The notes below the pieces were generated by a model, which was not told the DNA's origin, did no database searches, and saw only the letters and a list, made by a program, of their open reading frames with translations. DNA of 64,000 nucleotides from Acidobacteriota bacterium (GTDB lineage: Bacteria; Acidobacteriota; Holophagae; Holophagales; Holophagaceae). The stretch lies in contig JAJYRN010000005.1 of NCBI GenBank assembly GCA_021794095.1, positions 1 through 64,000 of the forward strand, read 5' to 3'. Below, piece after piece: positions 41,721 through 50,063 of this stretch; position 1 is the first letter of the stretch; each line of letters opens with the position of its first letter. A program made the position numbers and the translations under genes.

Positions 41721-43403
41721 ATGGAAGATCAGCAGGATTCCACCGCTCCAGGCGGATCCGTGGGCCGGTGGGTCCGCGCGAACCTGCCCGTGTTGCTGTT
41801 CGCCCTGCTGCTCTTGGCCGTACTGCCCATGCGCGATCTGTGGGCGCCGGACGAGCCGGATTTCGCCCAGTGCGTCAAGGAGATGCGGCACATGGGTTCC
41901 TGGCTGCTCCCCTACCTGAACGGTCAGCCGTACAGCGAGAAGCCGATCCTCTACTACTGGGTGATGAAGGCTTCGGCAATTGTGCTCGACCGGGTGACAG
42001 GCGGCCTCGGCTTCACCCAGGGGGTGGCGGCCTGGGCCCTGCGGCTGCCTTCGGTGGTCGCCTCCGTGGCCTTCATGGTGGCCTTCCAGCGCTGGATGCG
42101 GCGGTTCATGCCCGGCCGCGCGGAGTTGGCGCTGATGATCCTCGCCACCACCCCCATCTGGTTCTGGCAGTCCCAGTTCATCCAGATTGACCTGCTCTTC
42201 GCGGCCCTGCTGGCCTGGAGCTGGTTCTGCTGGCTGGCGGGCTACCTGCTGCTGGGGCAGGGCGCAGCGGACGAATCCCGCCGCTGGTTCCTCCAGGCAT
42301 ACCTGTGGCTGGCCCTGGCCTTCCTGGCCAAGGGGCCGCTGGCACCGGTGCTGTCGTTCCTCCTGGTGGGGGCTTTCCTGCTCTGGCAGCGGGATCTGAA
42401 AGCCCTGCGGCGCACCAGCATCGGGGCCGGACTGCTCATCACCCTGGTGCTCGTCGCGCCTTGGTACGTGGCCGCGGGCCTGAAGGGCGGGCCGCACTAC
42501 GCCTACCAGATGATCATCTACCAGAACTTCGACCGGGCCACCCACGCGTGGGATCACATCCAACCCTGGTGGGAATATGGCCGCTACATGCTTGGCGACT
42601 TCTTCCCATGGGTGCTCTTCCTGCCGGCGTTGGTCCTCCACCTCCGCAGGGACGGGGCCTTCCGCGATCCCCTCCGGCGCTTTCTCCTTCTGGCCTTCGT
42701 GGTGCCGTTCCTCTTCCTGAGCGCCGTGGAGAGCAAACAGGGCAAGTACCTGCTCATGGCCTACCCCTTCCTGGCCCTGCTGCTGGCGGATTTCTGGCAC
42801 GCCCTGGCCGAGCGTGAATCTGGAACCCGCGTCCGGCGTCTGGGCGGGCTGCTCGCGGCGGGGCTGGCCCTGCCGGCGGGCGCCCTCCTGGCGGTGGCCC
42901 TGGGTGCGGGCGGCGCGAAGCTCCAAGGCCAGGTAGGGCCCTACCTCGGCCCCATCCGCCTTATGGCCCTGGTGATGGTGGCCGGCACGGCCGCGACGTT
43001 GGTTTTGGCGCTCCGGGGCCGGGGACGCCATCTGGTTGCCGCCGCCTCCCTCAGCCTGGGCCTGCTGTACCTGGTGGGAGGCACCTGGGGCTTCTACCGG
43101 CTGGATTCGGCCAAGAGCTACCGGAGATGGACAGCCGCTGTCCAGCCGCTGATCGCTGGGCGGAAGGTCTACTACTGGCAGACCATCCGCAGCGGCGTGA
43201 TGGTCTACACCGACCACCTGATGCCCGAGATCCGGGATGCCAGCGGCCTGGCGCGCCTTGGGGCCGGTGACCGGCTGGTGGCCCAGCGCAACGAATGGGA
43301 GATGGACGCCTGGGGCATGACGCCCGCCCTGCGGGACCGGTTCGAGGTGCTGCTGTCCGTCCCCACCGGTGGCGGGCACATCCTGCTGCTGAAGAAGAAG
43401 TGA
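41721..43403 (+). CDS. ArnT-like membrane glycosyltransferase (2)
   Basis: The 560-residue polytopic protein is a paralogue of the one at 39689. It has the same first-loop motif (LWAPDEPDFAQCVKEMRHMG, then LLPYLNGQPYSEKPILYYW), about 11 membrane segments and a C-terminal domain ending in HILLLKKK. In place of EARYAEIPRE it reads EPDFAQCVKE, keeping the Asp-Glu pair, so acceptor or sugar specificity may differ. The SMR-type gene starts 13 bp after its stop, and they probably share a transcript with it. Confidence 0.88.
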   Translation: MEDQQDSTAPGGSVGRWVRANLPVLLFALLLLAVLPMRDLWAPDEPDFAQCVKEMRHMGSWLLPYLNGQPYSEKPILYYWVMKASAIVLDRVTGGLGFTQGVAAWALRLPSVVASVAFMVAFQRWMRRFMPGRAELALMILATTPIWFWQSQFIQIDLLFAALLAWSWFCWLAGYLLLGQGAADESRRWFLQAYLWLALAFLAKGPLAPVLSFLLVGAFLLWQRDLKALRRTSIGAGLLITLVLVAPWYVAAGLKGGPHYAYQMIIYQNFDRATHAWDHIQPWWEYGRYMLGDFFPWVLFLPALVLHLRRDGAFRDPLRRFLLLAFVVPFLFLSAVESKQGKYLLMAYPFLALLLADFWHALAERESGTRVRRLGGLLAAGLALPAGALLAVALGAGGAKLQGQVGPYLGPIRLMALVMVAGTAATLVLALRGRGRHLVAAASLSLGLLYLVGGTWGFYRLDSAKSYRRWTAAVQPLIAGRKVYYWQTIRSGVMVYTDHLMPEIRDASGLARLGAGDRLVAQRNEWEMDAWGMTPALRDRFEVLLSVPTGGGHILLLKKK

Positions 43404-43416
43404 CCTGGAGATCTGC

Positions 43417-43794
43417 ATGAGCCCCAACCTGAAGGCCATCCCCCTCATCGTCGTGGGTGTGCTGCTGAATGCCATCGCCCAAATCTGCCTCAAGAAGGGC
43501 CTCCAGGCCGCCGGAGGGATGCAACTCGCCTTTGGACCGATCATTCGATTGATGCTGGAACCATGGGTGCTGGCGGGATTGGCTTGCTACGTCGTGAGCG
43601 TGGTGGTGTGGCTGGGTGCCCTCAGCCTGGTGCAGGTGAATTTCGCCTACCCCTTCATCGCCCTGGGGTTCATTGCGAATGCCTTCCTGGCGAGGGCCTT
43701 CCTCGGCGAAGCCATGACGCCCCTGCGCTGGGTGGCCCTCGGCATCATCGTCGTGGGCGTCAGCCTCCAGGCCTTGAGCGGGGGGGGGCACTGA
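43417..43794 (+). CDS. SMR/EamA-type small membrane transporter, ArnE/ArnF-like
   Basis: The 125-residue protein has four hydrophobic segments, the size and style of ArnE/ArnF and EmrE: IPLIVVGVLLNAIAQICLKKG, WVLAGLACYVVSVVVWLGAL, VNFAYPFIALGFIANAFLAR, and WVALGIIVVGVSLQAL. The NAIAQxxLKKG wording matches the undecaprenyl-phosphate-aminoarabinose flippase family. With the ArnA-like and ArnT-like genes upstream, it probably flips the lipid-linked sugar across the inner membrane as a dimer. A partner ArnF is not seen, so a homodimer is inferred. Confidence 0.85.
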   Translation: MSPNLKAIPLIVVGVLLNAIAQICLKKGLQAAGGMQLAFGPIIRLMLEPWVLAGLACYVVSVVVWLGALSLVQVNFAYPFIALGFIANAFLARAFLGEAMTPLRWVALGIIVVGVSLQALSGGGH

Positions 43795-43885
43795 AGGCGG
43801 AATGCCGTCCAGCTTGGTATCCTGATGGTTCCGTCGTGGGCCGGATCCGAAGGCGCCGCGACGGTCCGTTTCCGGGAGGCCGAAC

Positions 43886-45316
43886 GTGTGTGGCATTGCA
43901 GGCGTATTTGAAGCCGAGGGCGCCTCGTCGCTGGTCTCGTCCATCCTCTTCGCCATCCAGCATCGGGGCCAGGAGAGCTGCGGGGCCGCCGCCCGGGATA
44001 GCGCCGGCCGCATCGTGGCCCACAAGGGTATGGGGCTCGTGAAGCAGGTGCTCGACGAGGAGACCCAGGCCCGGCTGTCGGGCACGACGGCCATCGGCCA
44101 CGTCCGTTATCCCACCGCGGGTTGCAGCGATGTGGTGAATGCCCAGCCCCATGCCATCGAACTGGCCGAGGGGCCGGTCATGGCCATCGCCTCCAACGGC
44201 GACCTCATCAACTATGGCGAAGTCCGGGCCCGCATGGAGGGCGAGGGCGTGGTCTTCAAGAGCGACAACGACGCCGAGCTGATTGGCCGGCTCATCGCCC
44301 TGTACCACGTGCGGGATGGCCTCACGATCGAGCAGGCCATCGCCCGGGTGCAGACGGAGCTGAAGGGCGCGTTCTCCACGGTGCTGATGCACAAGGACCG
44401 ACTCTTCGCCTTCCGGGATCCCCACGGCTTCCGGCCCTTCGTGATGGGGCATCTGAGCCACGAAGGCGAGGGTGATCCGGCCAGCGAGGGCACCGTCTTC
44501 GCCTCGGAGTGCTGCGGCTTTGGCATCATCGGCGCCCGCCGCCTCCGGGAAGTGAAACCCGGCGAGATCCTTCGGCTCGAAAAAGGGAAGCCCGTGGTTT
44601 CCGTGGCCGTGGCACCCCTCCAACCGCGGCACTGCGTGTTCGAGCTCATCTACTTCTCGCGGCCCGACAGCATCCTCTTCGACGAATCGGTCTACCGCTT
44701 CCGGGAGCGCCTCGGCGCCACCATGGCGGCCAAGGATCTCGACCTGCCACCGGGCGATGACCTGGTGGTGATGCCCGTGCCCGATTCCTCCAACTTCATC
44801 GCCCTCGGCTACGCGAAGGCCTCCAAGGCCGAGTTCGGGATGGGCCTGCTGCGCAACCACTACGTGGGGCGCACCTTCATCAAGCCCACCCAGGCCAGCC
44901 GGGACGAAGGCGTGAAGCAGAAGTTCAACCCTCTGCCGGATTTCTTCCCGGGCAAGCGGGTGGTGCTCATTGACGATTCCATCGTGCGCGGCACCAGCCT
45001 GCGCAAGCTCGTGCGCATGCTGCGCGGCGCCGGGGCCAAGGAGATCCATGTCCGCATCGGCTCGCCCAAGGTGATCGGCCCCTGCTACTACGGCATTGAC
45101 ACTCCCACGCGCGAAGAGCTGATCGCCAATCGCATGTCCGAGGCGGAGATCCGCGAGTACCTGGGCGCGGACAGCCTGCGCTGGCTGGAGGTGAGCGACT
45201 TCGAAAAACTGCTTCCCGGTCGTCGCCAGGACTTCTGCACCGCCTGCTTCGACCTGGACTACATCTATCCCCCCGAGGGCTACGCCACCAAGACGAACAC
45301 CCCGACGGCTCGCTAG
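43886..45316 (+). CDS. purF: Amidophosphoribosyltransferase PurF (GTG start)
   Basis: The 476-residue enzyme makes phosphoribosylamine from PRPP and glutamine, the first step of purine synthesis. Met-Cys at the start gives the N-terminal nucleophile Cys (MCGIAGVFE) with no propeptide. The glutaminase half shows HRGQES, GHVRYPTAG, NGDLINY and FRDPHGFRPF. The PRT half shows VVMPVPDSS, the PRPP loop VVLIDDSIVRGTS and IGSPKVIGPCYYGID. The GTG at 43886 follows GGGAGGC. It stands alone, convergent with mtnA; purE is 18 kb away. Confidence 0.95.
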   Translation: MCGIAGVFEAEGASSLVSSILFAIQHRGQESCGAAARDSAGRIVAHKGMGLVKQVLDEETQARLSGTTAIGHVRYPTAGCSDVVNAQPHAIELAEGPVMAIASNGDLINYGEVRARMEGEGVVFKSDNDAELIGRLIALYHVRDGLTIEQAIARVQTELKGAFSTVLMHKDRLFAFRDPHGFRPFVMGHLSHEGEGDPASEGTVFASECCGFGIIGARRLREVKPGEILRLEKGKPVVSVAVAPLQPRHCVFELIYFSRPDSILFDESVYRFRERLGATMAAKDLDLPPGDDLVVMPVPDSSNFIALGYAKASKAEFGMGLLRNHYVGRTFIKPTQASRDEGVKQKFNPLPDFFPGKRVVLIDDSIVRGTSLRKLVRMLRGAGAKEIHVRIGSPKVIGPCYYGIDTPTREELIANRMSEAEIREYLGADSLRWLEVSDFEKLLPGRRQDFCTACFDLDYIYPPEGYATKTNTPTAR

Positions 45317-45377
45317 AGGAACCGCTCACTACGCAGAAAGCGCATCAGGCTTTTCCCTGTGGGGGAGGGCATTCACG

Positions 45378-46373
45378 TTACTTGCACCCTTTCGCCAGGG
45401 CGCCCGAGCGCAGCGCTTCGCGCGTCAGGACACCGCGGTCGAGCACCAGGCTGGTGACGAGCTCCACGGGGGTGACGTCGAAGGCGGGATTCCAGGCGGG
45501 CATGCCTTCCGGGGCCCAGCGCCACGCGCCGTACCCGCGTACTTCGCCCGGATCCCGCAGCTCGATGGGGATGGCCGCACCATCCGGACAAGCCAGGTCC
45601 ACGGTGGAGACGGGGGCCACCGGATGGAAGGGGATGCCATGGAACCGGGCCTGCACGGCCAAGCCGTAGGTGCCCACCTTGTTGGCGAAGTCGCCGTTGG
45701 CGGCCACGCGGTCCGAGCCCACCAGCACGCGCTGGACCTTCCCATCGCGCAGCAGCAGGGCGGCCATGCTGTCGGTGACCAGCGTGGACGGGATGCCCAG
45801 CTTCCGCAGCTCCCAGGCCGTGAGGCGGCCGCCCTGGAGCAGGGGGCGCGTCTCGTCGGCGTAGACGTGGATGCGCTTGCCCTGCTCGTGCGCGCGGCGG
45901 ATGACGCCCAGGGCCGTGCCGATGCCCGCCGTGGCCAGGCCGCCGGTGTTGCAGTGGGTGAGCAGTCCTTCCCCATCCTGGATGAGGGCCGCGCCGTGCC
46001 GGGCCATGCCCTCGCAGAGCCGCACATCCTCTTCGAAGATGGCCTGGGCCTCTGCCACCGGATCCGTTGCGTCCTTCATCCGGTCCATGGCCCACATGAG
46101 GTTGACGGCGGTGGGCCGGGCCGCGCGGAGGGCCGCGCAGGCGGAGGCGTAGTCGGGCGCGGAGGCCCCCCGTTCCGCGAAGGTGGCCAGACAGGCCGCC
46201 GCCGCCACGCCGAGGAGCGGCGCCCCGCGCACAGCGAGCCGCTGGATCAGCGCCACCATCGTCGCCGGGGCGCTGCCGTCCAGCCACACCTCCGCATCCG
46301 GAAGCTGCGCCTGGTCCAGCACCCAGAGGGTGCGGCCATCGTGTCTGAGACCGAGGGATTCAAAGGGCTGCAT
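45378..46373 (-). CDS. mtnA: S-methyl-5-thioribose-1-phosphate isomerase
   Basis: The 331-residue aldose-ketose isomerase of methionine salvage converts methylthioribose-1-phosphate to methylthioribulose-1-phosphate. Conserved pieces: RGAPLLGVAAA, LTHCNTGGLATAG with catalytic Cys141, YADETRPLLQG, and VGSDRVAANGDFANKVGTY with catalytic Asp221. These distinguish it from the eIF2B-like subfamily. Its ATG shares one base with the upstream aldolase stop (TGATG), so the two genes are coupled. No mtnK, mtnC, mtnD or mtnN is next to it. Confidence 0.93.
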   Translation of the reverse strand: MQPFESLGLRHDGRTLWVLDQAQLPDAEVWLDGSAPATMVALIQRLAVRGAPLLGVAAAACLATFAERGASAPDYASACAALRAARPTAVNLMWAMDRMKDATDPVAEAQAIFEEDVRLCEGMARHGAALIQDGEGLLTHCNTGGLATAGIGTALGVIRRAHEQGKRIHVYADETRPLLQGGRLTAWELRKLGIPSTLVTDSMAALLLRDGKVQRVLVGSDRVAANGDFANKVGTYGLAVQARFHGIPFHPVAPVSTVDLACPDGAAIPIELRDPGEVRGYGAWRWAPEGMPAWNPAFDVTPVELVTSLVLDRGVLTREALRSGALAKGCK

Positions 46374-47023
46374 CAGATAATCCTCGGTCCAAGCCGCGCG
46401 CGCAGGGCCCGCAACTCCGTCAGATCGGAGGGCGTCAGCGGTTTCGCACCGCCCAGGGTCTCGGCCTTCCAGAGGATCTCGGCGACCTGTTCCAGGCGCT
46501 CCATCCCGCCAGCGGCTTCCTGCACCGATTCGCCCCAGGCGAGGCCGCCGTGGCGGGCGAGGAGCAGGAGCCGGTGGGCGGGCAGGAAGGGCAGGAGGAC
46601 CGTGCCCATGGCTTCGGTGCCGGGGATGGCCATGGGCACGATGGGGATGCGGCCCGCGGCGAGGATCACCTCGGGCAGGCTGTCCGAGGGCAATTCTGCG
46701 AGATCGGGCCGGGCCAGGGTCCAGGCGATGGCCGTGGGCGGATGGGCGTGGATCACGGCCCGCGCTTCCGGCACGGCGCGATAGACCGCCAGGTGCATGG
46801 CCCGCTCGCTGCTGGGGTTGCCTGAAACCACGGTGCCGTCGAAGTCGAGGAGGGCCAGATCCTCGAGGCGCACCTGGGCCTTGGGCACGCCCCGGGGCGT
46901 CATCGCGATGCGGCCATCCTCGAGCCGCACGGACAGGTTGCCGTCCCCCGCCGCCAGCAGCCCCCGGGCGTGGAGGCGCTTCGCGGCGTCGAGGAGGGCC
47001 AGGAGCGTGGAGTCGGGCGACAT
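46373..47023 (-). CDS. Class II aldolase (likely methylthioribulose-1-phosphate aldolase or MtnB)
   Basis: The 216-residue zinc aldolase/adducin-family protein has Glu73 in PSSERAMHLAVYRA, zinc His92 and His94 in IHAHPP, and a third His158 in LLLLARHGGLAWG, the same layout as fuculose-1-phosphate aldolase. The one-base coupling with mtnA points to methylthioribulose-1-phosphate as substrate. It could be the aldolase of the DHAP shunt (to DHAP plus methylthioacetaldehyde), or MtnB dehydratase. The absence of mtnC/mtnD and the generic aldolase look slightly favour the shunt; this is inference. Confidence 0.8.
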   Translation of the reverse strand: MSPDSTLLALLDAAKRLHARGLLAAGDGNLSVRLEDGRIAMTPRGVPKAQVRLEDLALLDFDGTVVSGNPSSERAMHLAVYRAVPEARAVIHAHPPTAIAWTLARPDLAELPSDSLPEVILAAGRIPIVPMAIPGTEAMGTVLLPFLPAHRLLLLARHGGLAWGESVQEAAGGMERLEQVAEILWKAETLGGAKPLTPSDLTELRALRARLGPRII

Positions 47024-47077
47024 GGGGCTAGTGTACGGTGCCTGTGGCCGGGTCTGGCCAATCCCCCGGCTGGGCTC

Positions 47078-49111
47078 CTACTTCTCCAGATCCTTCCGCA
47101 GGGCGGCCTTCAGGGCCTCGGTCTCGGCATTCGGTTGGGTGCTGACGGCCACACCGGCGAGCTGGCCGGCCTTCTCGCTCAGGAGGAGGCCCAGCAGGTT
47201 CTCGATCAGGCTGCCGCCCCCCTGGTTTCCGGCCATCTGGATCTTGGGGACCACATCCACCTGGGATCTCTCGATGGCCTCGGCAAACCGGTTCATGACC
47301 TGCTGCACCAGCTGATACTGGGGTCCACCGTAGGCCTTGACCTGCTCCTCGATGGCCATGGCCTGGGCGATGCCCACGCGGGCGGCCTGCTCGGCCTGGG
47401 CCTCGGCCATCACCTTGATGCGCTTGGCCTCGCCCTCGCCCATGAGGCGCACCTTCTCGGCCTCGGCGCCGGCCAGGGTCTGGATCTGGGCGGCCTGCTG
47501 CTGGGCCTTGGCGTACTCGGCCTTGCCCTGGTTGCTCTGCACCTCGATGCCGATGGCGGATTCGGTGAGCAAGGTCTGCTGCTTGGCGCGGGCCTCGGCC
47601 TCGCGCAGCTCCCGCTCCTTCACGGCGGCGCTCTGCTGGCGGCCGTAGGTCTCCACCTGCTCGTCGGCGATCTGGCGGCTGCGGAGCTGGACGAGAATCT
47701 GCTCGATCTGCCCGCCGGGCGCCCCGCTGGTGGGCGTCCCGATGAGGACTTCCTGCAGCTCCAGGTTGTACTGAGCGAACTTCTCCTTCATCTGGGTGCC
47801 GCTCTGCTCCTGGATGGCGCTGCGGTCCTGGATGAGCTGGATGAGCGTGCGGGTCTGGCCGATGTTCTTGAAGTAGGCGCTGACCATGGGATCCAGCGTC
47901 TGCTCCACCAGCTTCTTGATGTCGCCGAAGCGCTGGATGACCAGGGGGGCCTTGCGGTAGTCAATGTGGACCACCACGGAGAGGGGCAGGCTGGGCTCGA
48001 AGGCGTCCTTGGTGATGAGGCTCACCTCGCTGAGGTGCTCGTCGTACATGTGGCTGCCCACTTCGCTCTTGTTCCACTTCAGGATGAAGTTCGTGGTGGG
48101 CACCATCAGCACCTTGCCGGCGAAGGTGTTGAAGGCGTACTTGCCGGGCAGCAGGGGATCCGACCACACGCCCCGCTGGCCGCTGGCGACCAGCTCGCCA
48201 TGCCGGTACTCCTGGCCGCTGATGTCGTCGCCCTTGGCGCCGGTGTAGCTCACCACCACACCCACGGTGCCCACTTCCACGATGGTCTTGGGAATCAGCT
48301 CCACGGTCGCGAAGAGGCGGTTGATGTAGTAGGTGCCTTCCACCAGCACCTGATGCTGGCGCCCGCGCTGGCCTCCGGCCGCGAGGAACTTGTCCGCGTC
48401 CTGGAAGTTGTTGTGGTACGTGGCCACATCGTTCGGATCGCCCCCCACCGTGGACGCGATGATCTCCCCGCTGCCGAGGCTGGGGCCATCCTGGATCGTG
48501 ACGATGCCCACGGCGTCATCCGCCCCGCGGATGATGACGGGCCGCCAGCCGCCGCGCTCGGCGATGATGGCGCTCATCTTCTGGAAGGTGTCCAACTCGC
48601 TCCGGTCCAGGGGCAGGTAGTAGAGCTGGTCCTCGGTGAGCACCACGAACTCGGCCAGGTTGATGGCGTACATGCCTTCGCGCAGGATCTGGCGCTGGGG
48701 GCCTTTCTGGCCGCCGCCCTGGAGGAAGCCCACCGCATCCTGGAAGTCCGCGCCGTGGATGTTGCTGGCCAGGGCCTGGGTGGACGGAAGATCCTTGCCG
48801 TCGCGGGCGAAGACGTACCCGATCTTGCCCTGGGGGATCGTCACCAGGGGCATCTTGTGGATGCGGTACTGGAAGGGCGTGAGGAAGTGCCAGCCGCCGC
48901 GCAGCAGGGCGGGCTGGAAGCCGGCCTCGCCGTTCAGGGCGATGAGGCCCGTCTTCACAGACCCCTTGCCGCTGATGAGCTTCTCGACGATGCCCACACG
49001 GTTGTTGGGGATGTAGCGAATCCACTTGCTGAGGATGGTCAGCACAAGGGCCGCGAGGAGCAGAATCGCCAGGGCGAGACCGGGGTTGTCGGTGAACCAG
49101 GTGGGATTCAT
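47078..49111 (-). CDS. Large SPFH/Band-7 (flotillin-like) membrane protein with repeated N-terminal modules
   Basis: The 677-residue protein starts with one membrane anchor (LALAILLLAALVLTILSKW). The N-terminal ~330 residues contain repeated modules: FQDAVGFLQGGGQKGPQRQI (about 123-142) is matched by FQDADKFLAAGGQRGRQHQV (about 236-255). Then come the SPFH core (FILKWNKSEVGSHMYDEHL, SLPLSVVVHIDYRKAPLVIQ) and a long Ala/Glu/Gln coiled coil with EAEARAKQQTLLTESA. The last ~50 residues include a Gly-rich hydrophobic stretch. Flotillin-type proteins form membrane microdomain scaffolds. No NfeD partner is adjacent. Confidence 0.85.
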   Translation of the reverse strand: MNPTWFTDNPGLALAILLLAALVLTILSKWIRYIPNNRVGIVEKLISGKGSVKTGLIALNGEAGFQPALLRGGWHFLTPFQYRIHKMPLVTIPQGKIGYVFARDGKDLPSTQALASNIHGADFQDAVGFLQGGGQKGPQRQILREGMYAINLAEFVVLTEDQLYYLPLDRSELDTFQKMSAIIAERGGWRPVIIRGADDAVGIVTIQDGPSLGSGEIIASTVGGDPNDVATYHNNFQDADKFLAAGGQRGRQHQVLVEGTYYINRLFATVELIPKTIVEVGTVGVVVSYTGAKGDDISGQEYRHGELVASGQRGVWSDPLLPGKYAFNTFAGKVLMVPTTNFILKWNKSEVGSHMYDEHLSEVSLITKDAFEPSLPLSVVVHIDYRKAPLVIQRFGDIKKLVEQTLDPMVSAYFKNIGQTRTLIQLIQDRSAIQEQSGTQMKEKFAQYNLELQEVLIGTPTSGAPGGQIEQILVQLRSRQIADEQVETYGRQQSAAVKERELREAEARAKQQTLLTESAIGIEVQSNQGKAEYAKAQQQAAQIQTLAGAEAEKVRLMGEGEAKRIKVMAEAQAEQAARVGIAQAMAIEEQVKAYGGPQYQLVQQVMNRFAEAIERSQVDVVPKIQMAGNQGGGSLIENLLGLLLSEKAGQLAGVAVSTQPNAETEALKAALRKDLEK

Positions 49112-49219
49112 GAAGGCTCCAGGGGACGTCGCCCGTGAGTGTATCGGAATGCGTCGCGGTTTCGAGACGCGGCCGGCTTTCCCTTCACCCCAGCGCTACT
49201 TTCGTCCATTCTGGGCCCC

Positions 49220-49843
49220 ATGGATGACTGGATGAGCTGGATCCGAGAACGGATGGGCCGGCTGGCGCTGGTGGCGATGGCCCTGGTCCTGGGCCTCTGG
49301 TGGTGGCAGGGGCGTCCGGTGACCCAGCCACCGGGTATCCTCGCCCCCGCGGATCCGGTGCAGACGGCTCCGGACGCCACCGCGCCCTGGGCTTTCCGCG
49401 GCTACCGCATGACGCCCCTGGCACGCTTCGAGATCCGCGCCCGGATCCTCAGCGCCGAGCGGTACCGGTTCGACCGCCCAGCCGACTTGTCGCCCGTGGA
49501 TTTCGCCCTGGGATGGGGCCCCATGTCGGATTCGCGGGTGCTCGATGCCGTCACCATCCGGCAGGATGGGCGCTGGTACTACTGGAATTCCTCGCGTCTC
49601 CCCATCGCGCCCGCCGAGATCATCAGCCACAGCGCCAACATGCACATGATTCCGGCGACCCGCTCCGTCGAGCATCGCCTCCTGGGCGCCCGGGTGGGGC
49701 AGATCGTGCACCTGGAAGGGGATCTGGTGCGGGCGGATGGCCAGGACGGCTGGCACTGGGTGAGCAGCCTCAGCCGCACCGACACCGGCGACGGTTCCTG
49801 CGAAGTGGTCTGGGTGGAGCGGGCCGAGGTGTCGGACCGCTGA
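49220..49843 (+). CDS. Membrane-anchored hypothetical protein, 207 residues
   Basis: The protein has one N-terminal membrane segment (LALVAMALVLGLWWWQG), then a periplasmic Pro/Ala linker (PPGILAPADPVQTAPDATA) and a beta-rich domain. Motifs include YRMTPLARFEIRARILSAER, WGPMSDSRVLDAVTIRQDGR, RWYYWNSSRLPIAPAEIISH and HLEGDLVRADGQDGWHWVSS. The pattern recalls conserved hypothetical proteins of other Gram-negatives whose role is unknown to me. ATG 49220 gives the anchor near the start; ATG 49139 is possible. Confidence 0.72.
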   Translation: MDDWMSWIRERMGRLALVAMALVLGLWWWQGRPVTQPPGILAPADPVQTAPDATAPWAFRGYRMTPLARFEIRARILSAERYRFDRPADLSPVDFALGWGPMSDSRVLDAVTIRQDGRWYYWNSSRLPIAPAEIISHSANMHMIPATRSVEHRLLGARVGQIVHLEGDLVRADGQDGWHWVSSLSRTDTGDGSCEVVWVERAEVSDR

Positions 49844-49890
49844 TCACCGGAAGCCTGTCCAAGGATGCGCGGGAGGGGCATGCCGATGCC

Positions 49891-49920
49891 TTGCTATAGG
49901 ATACCTATGGGTTCCAATAT
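49891..49920 (+). promoter_or_regulatory. Weak promoter candidate upstream of the Ptb-Buk gene
   Basis: TTGCTA at 49891-49896 and CAATAT at 49915-49920 with an 18-bp spacer look like -35/-10 boxes. An ATAGG/CCTAT small inverted repeat overlaps. The leader of about 140 bp to the ATG shows nothing else recognisable. Box quality is modest. Confidence 0.25.
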
Positions 49921-50063
49921 TCCAAATGTAAGTACCGCGCGGGTTCTACGCGAGTGTTTGTGATGACCATCATGGCCGGGCAGGCGGTGGACCCCTGCTA
50001 GACTGGCGCCCTGGAAGGCCCGCCGCTCCGCTGCCTGCGGACTCCCACGCCCCCCGGAGTCCC

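Noticed and set aside
46970-49138. Long plus-strand frame opposite the SPFH gene
   Set aside because: The translation is low-complexity Leu/Gly/His/Asp, the usual mirror of an Ala/Glu/Gln-rich coding strand, and the SPFH protein has clear domains.
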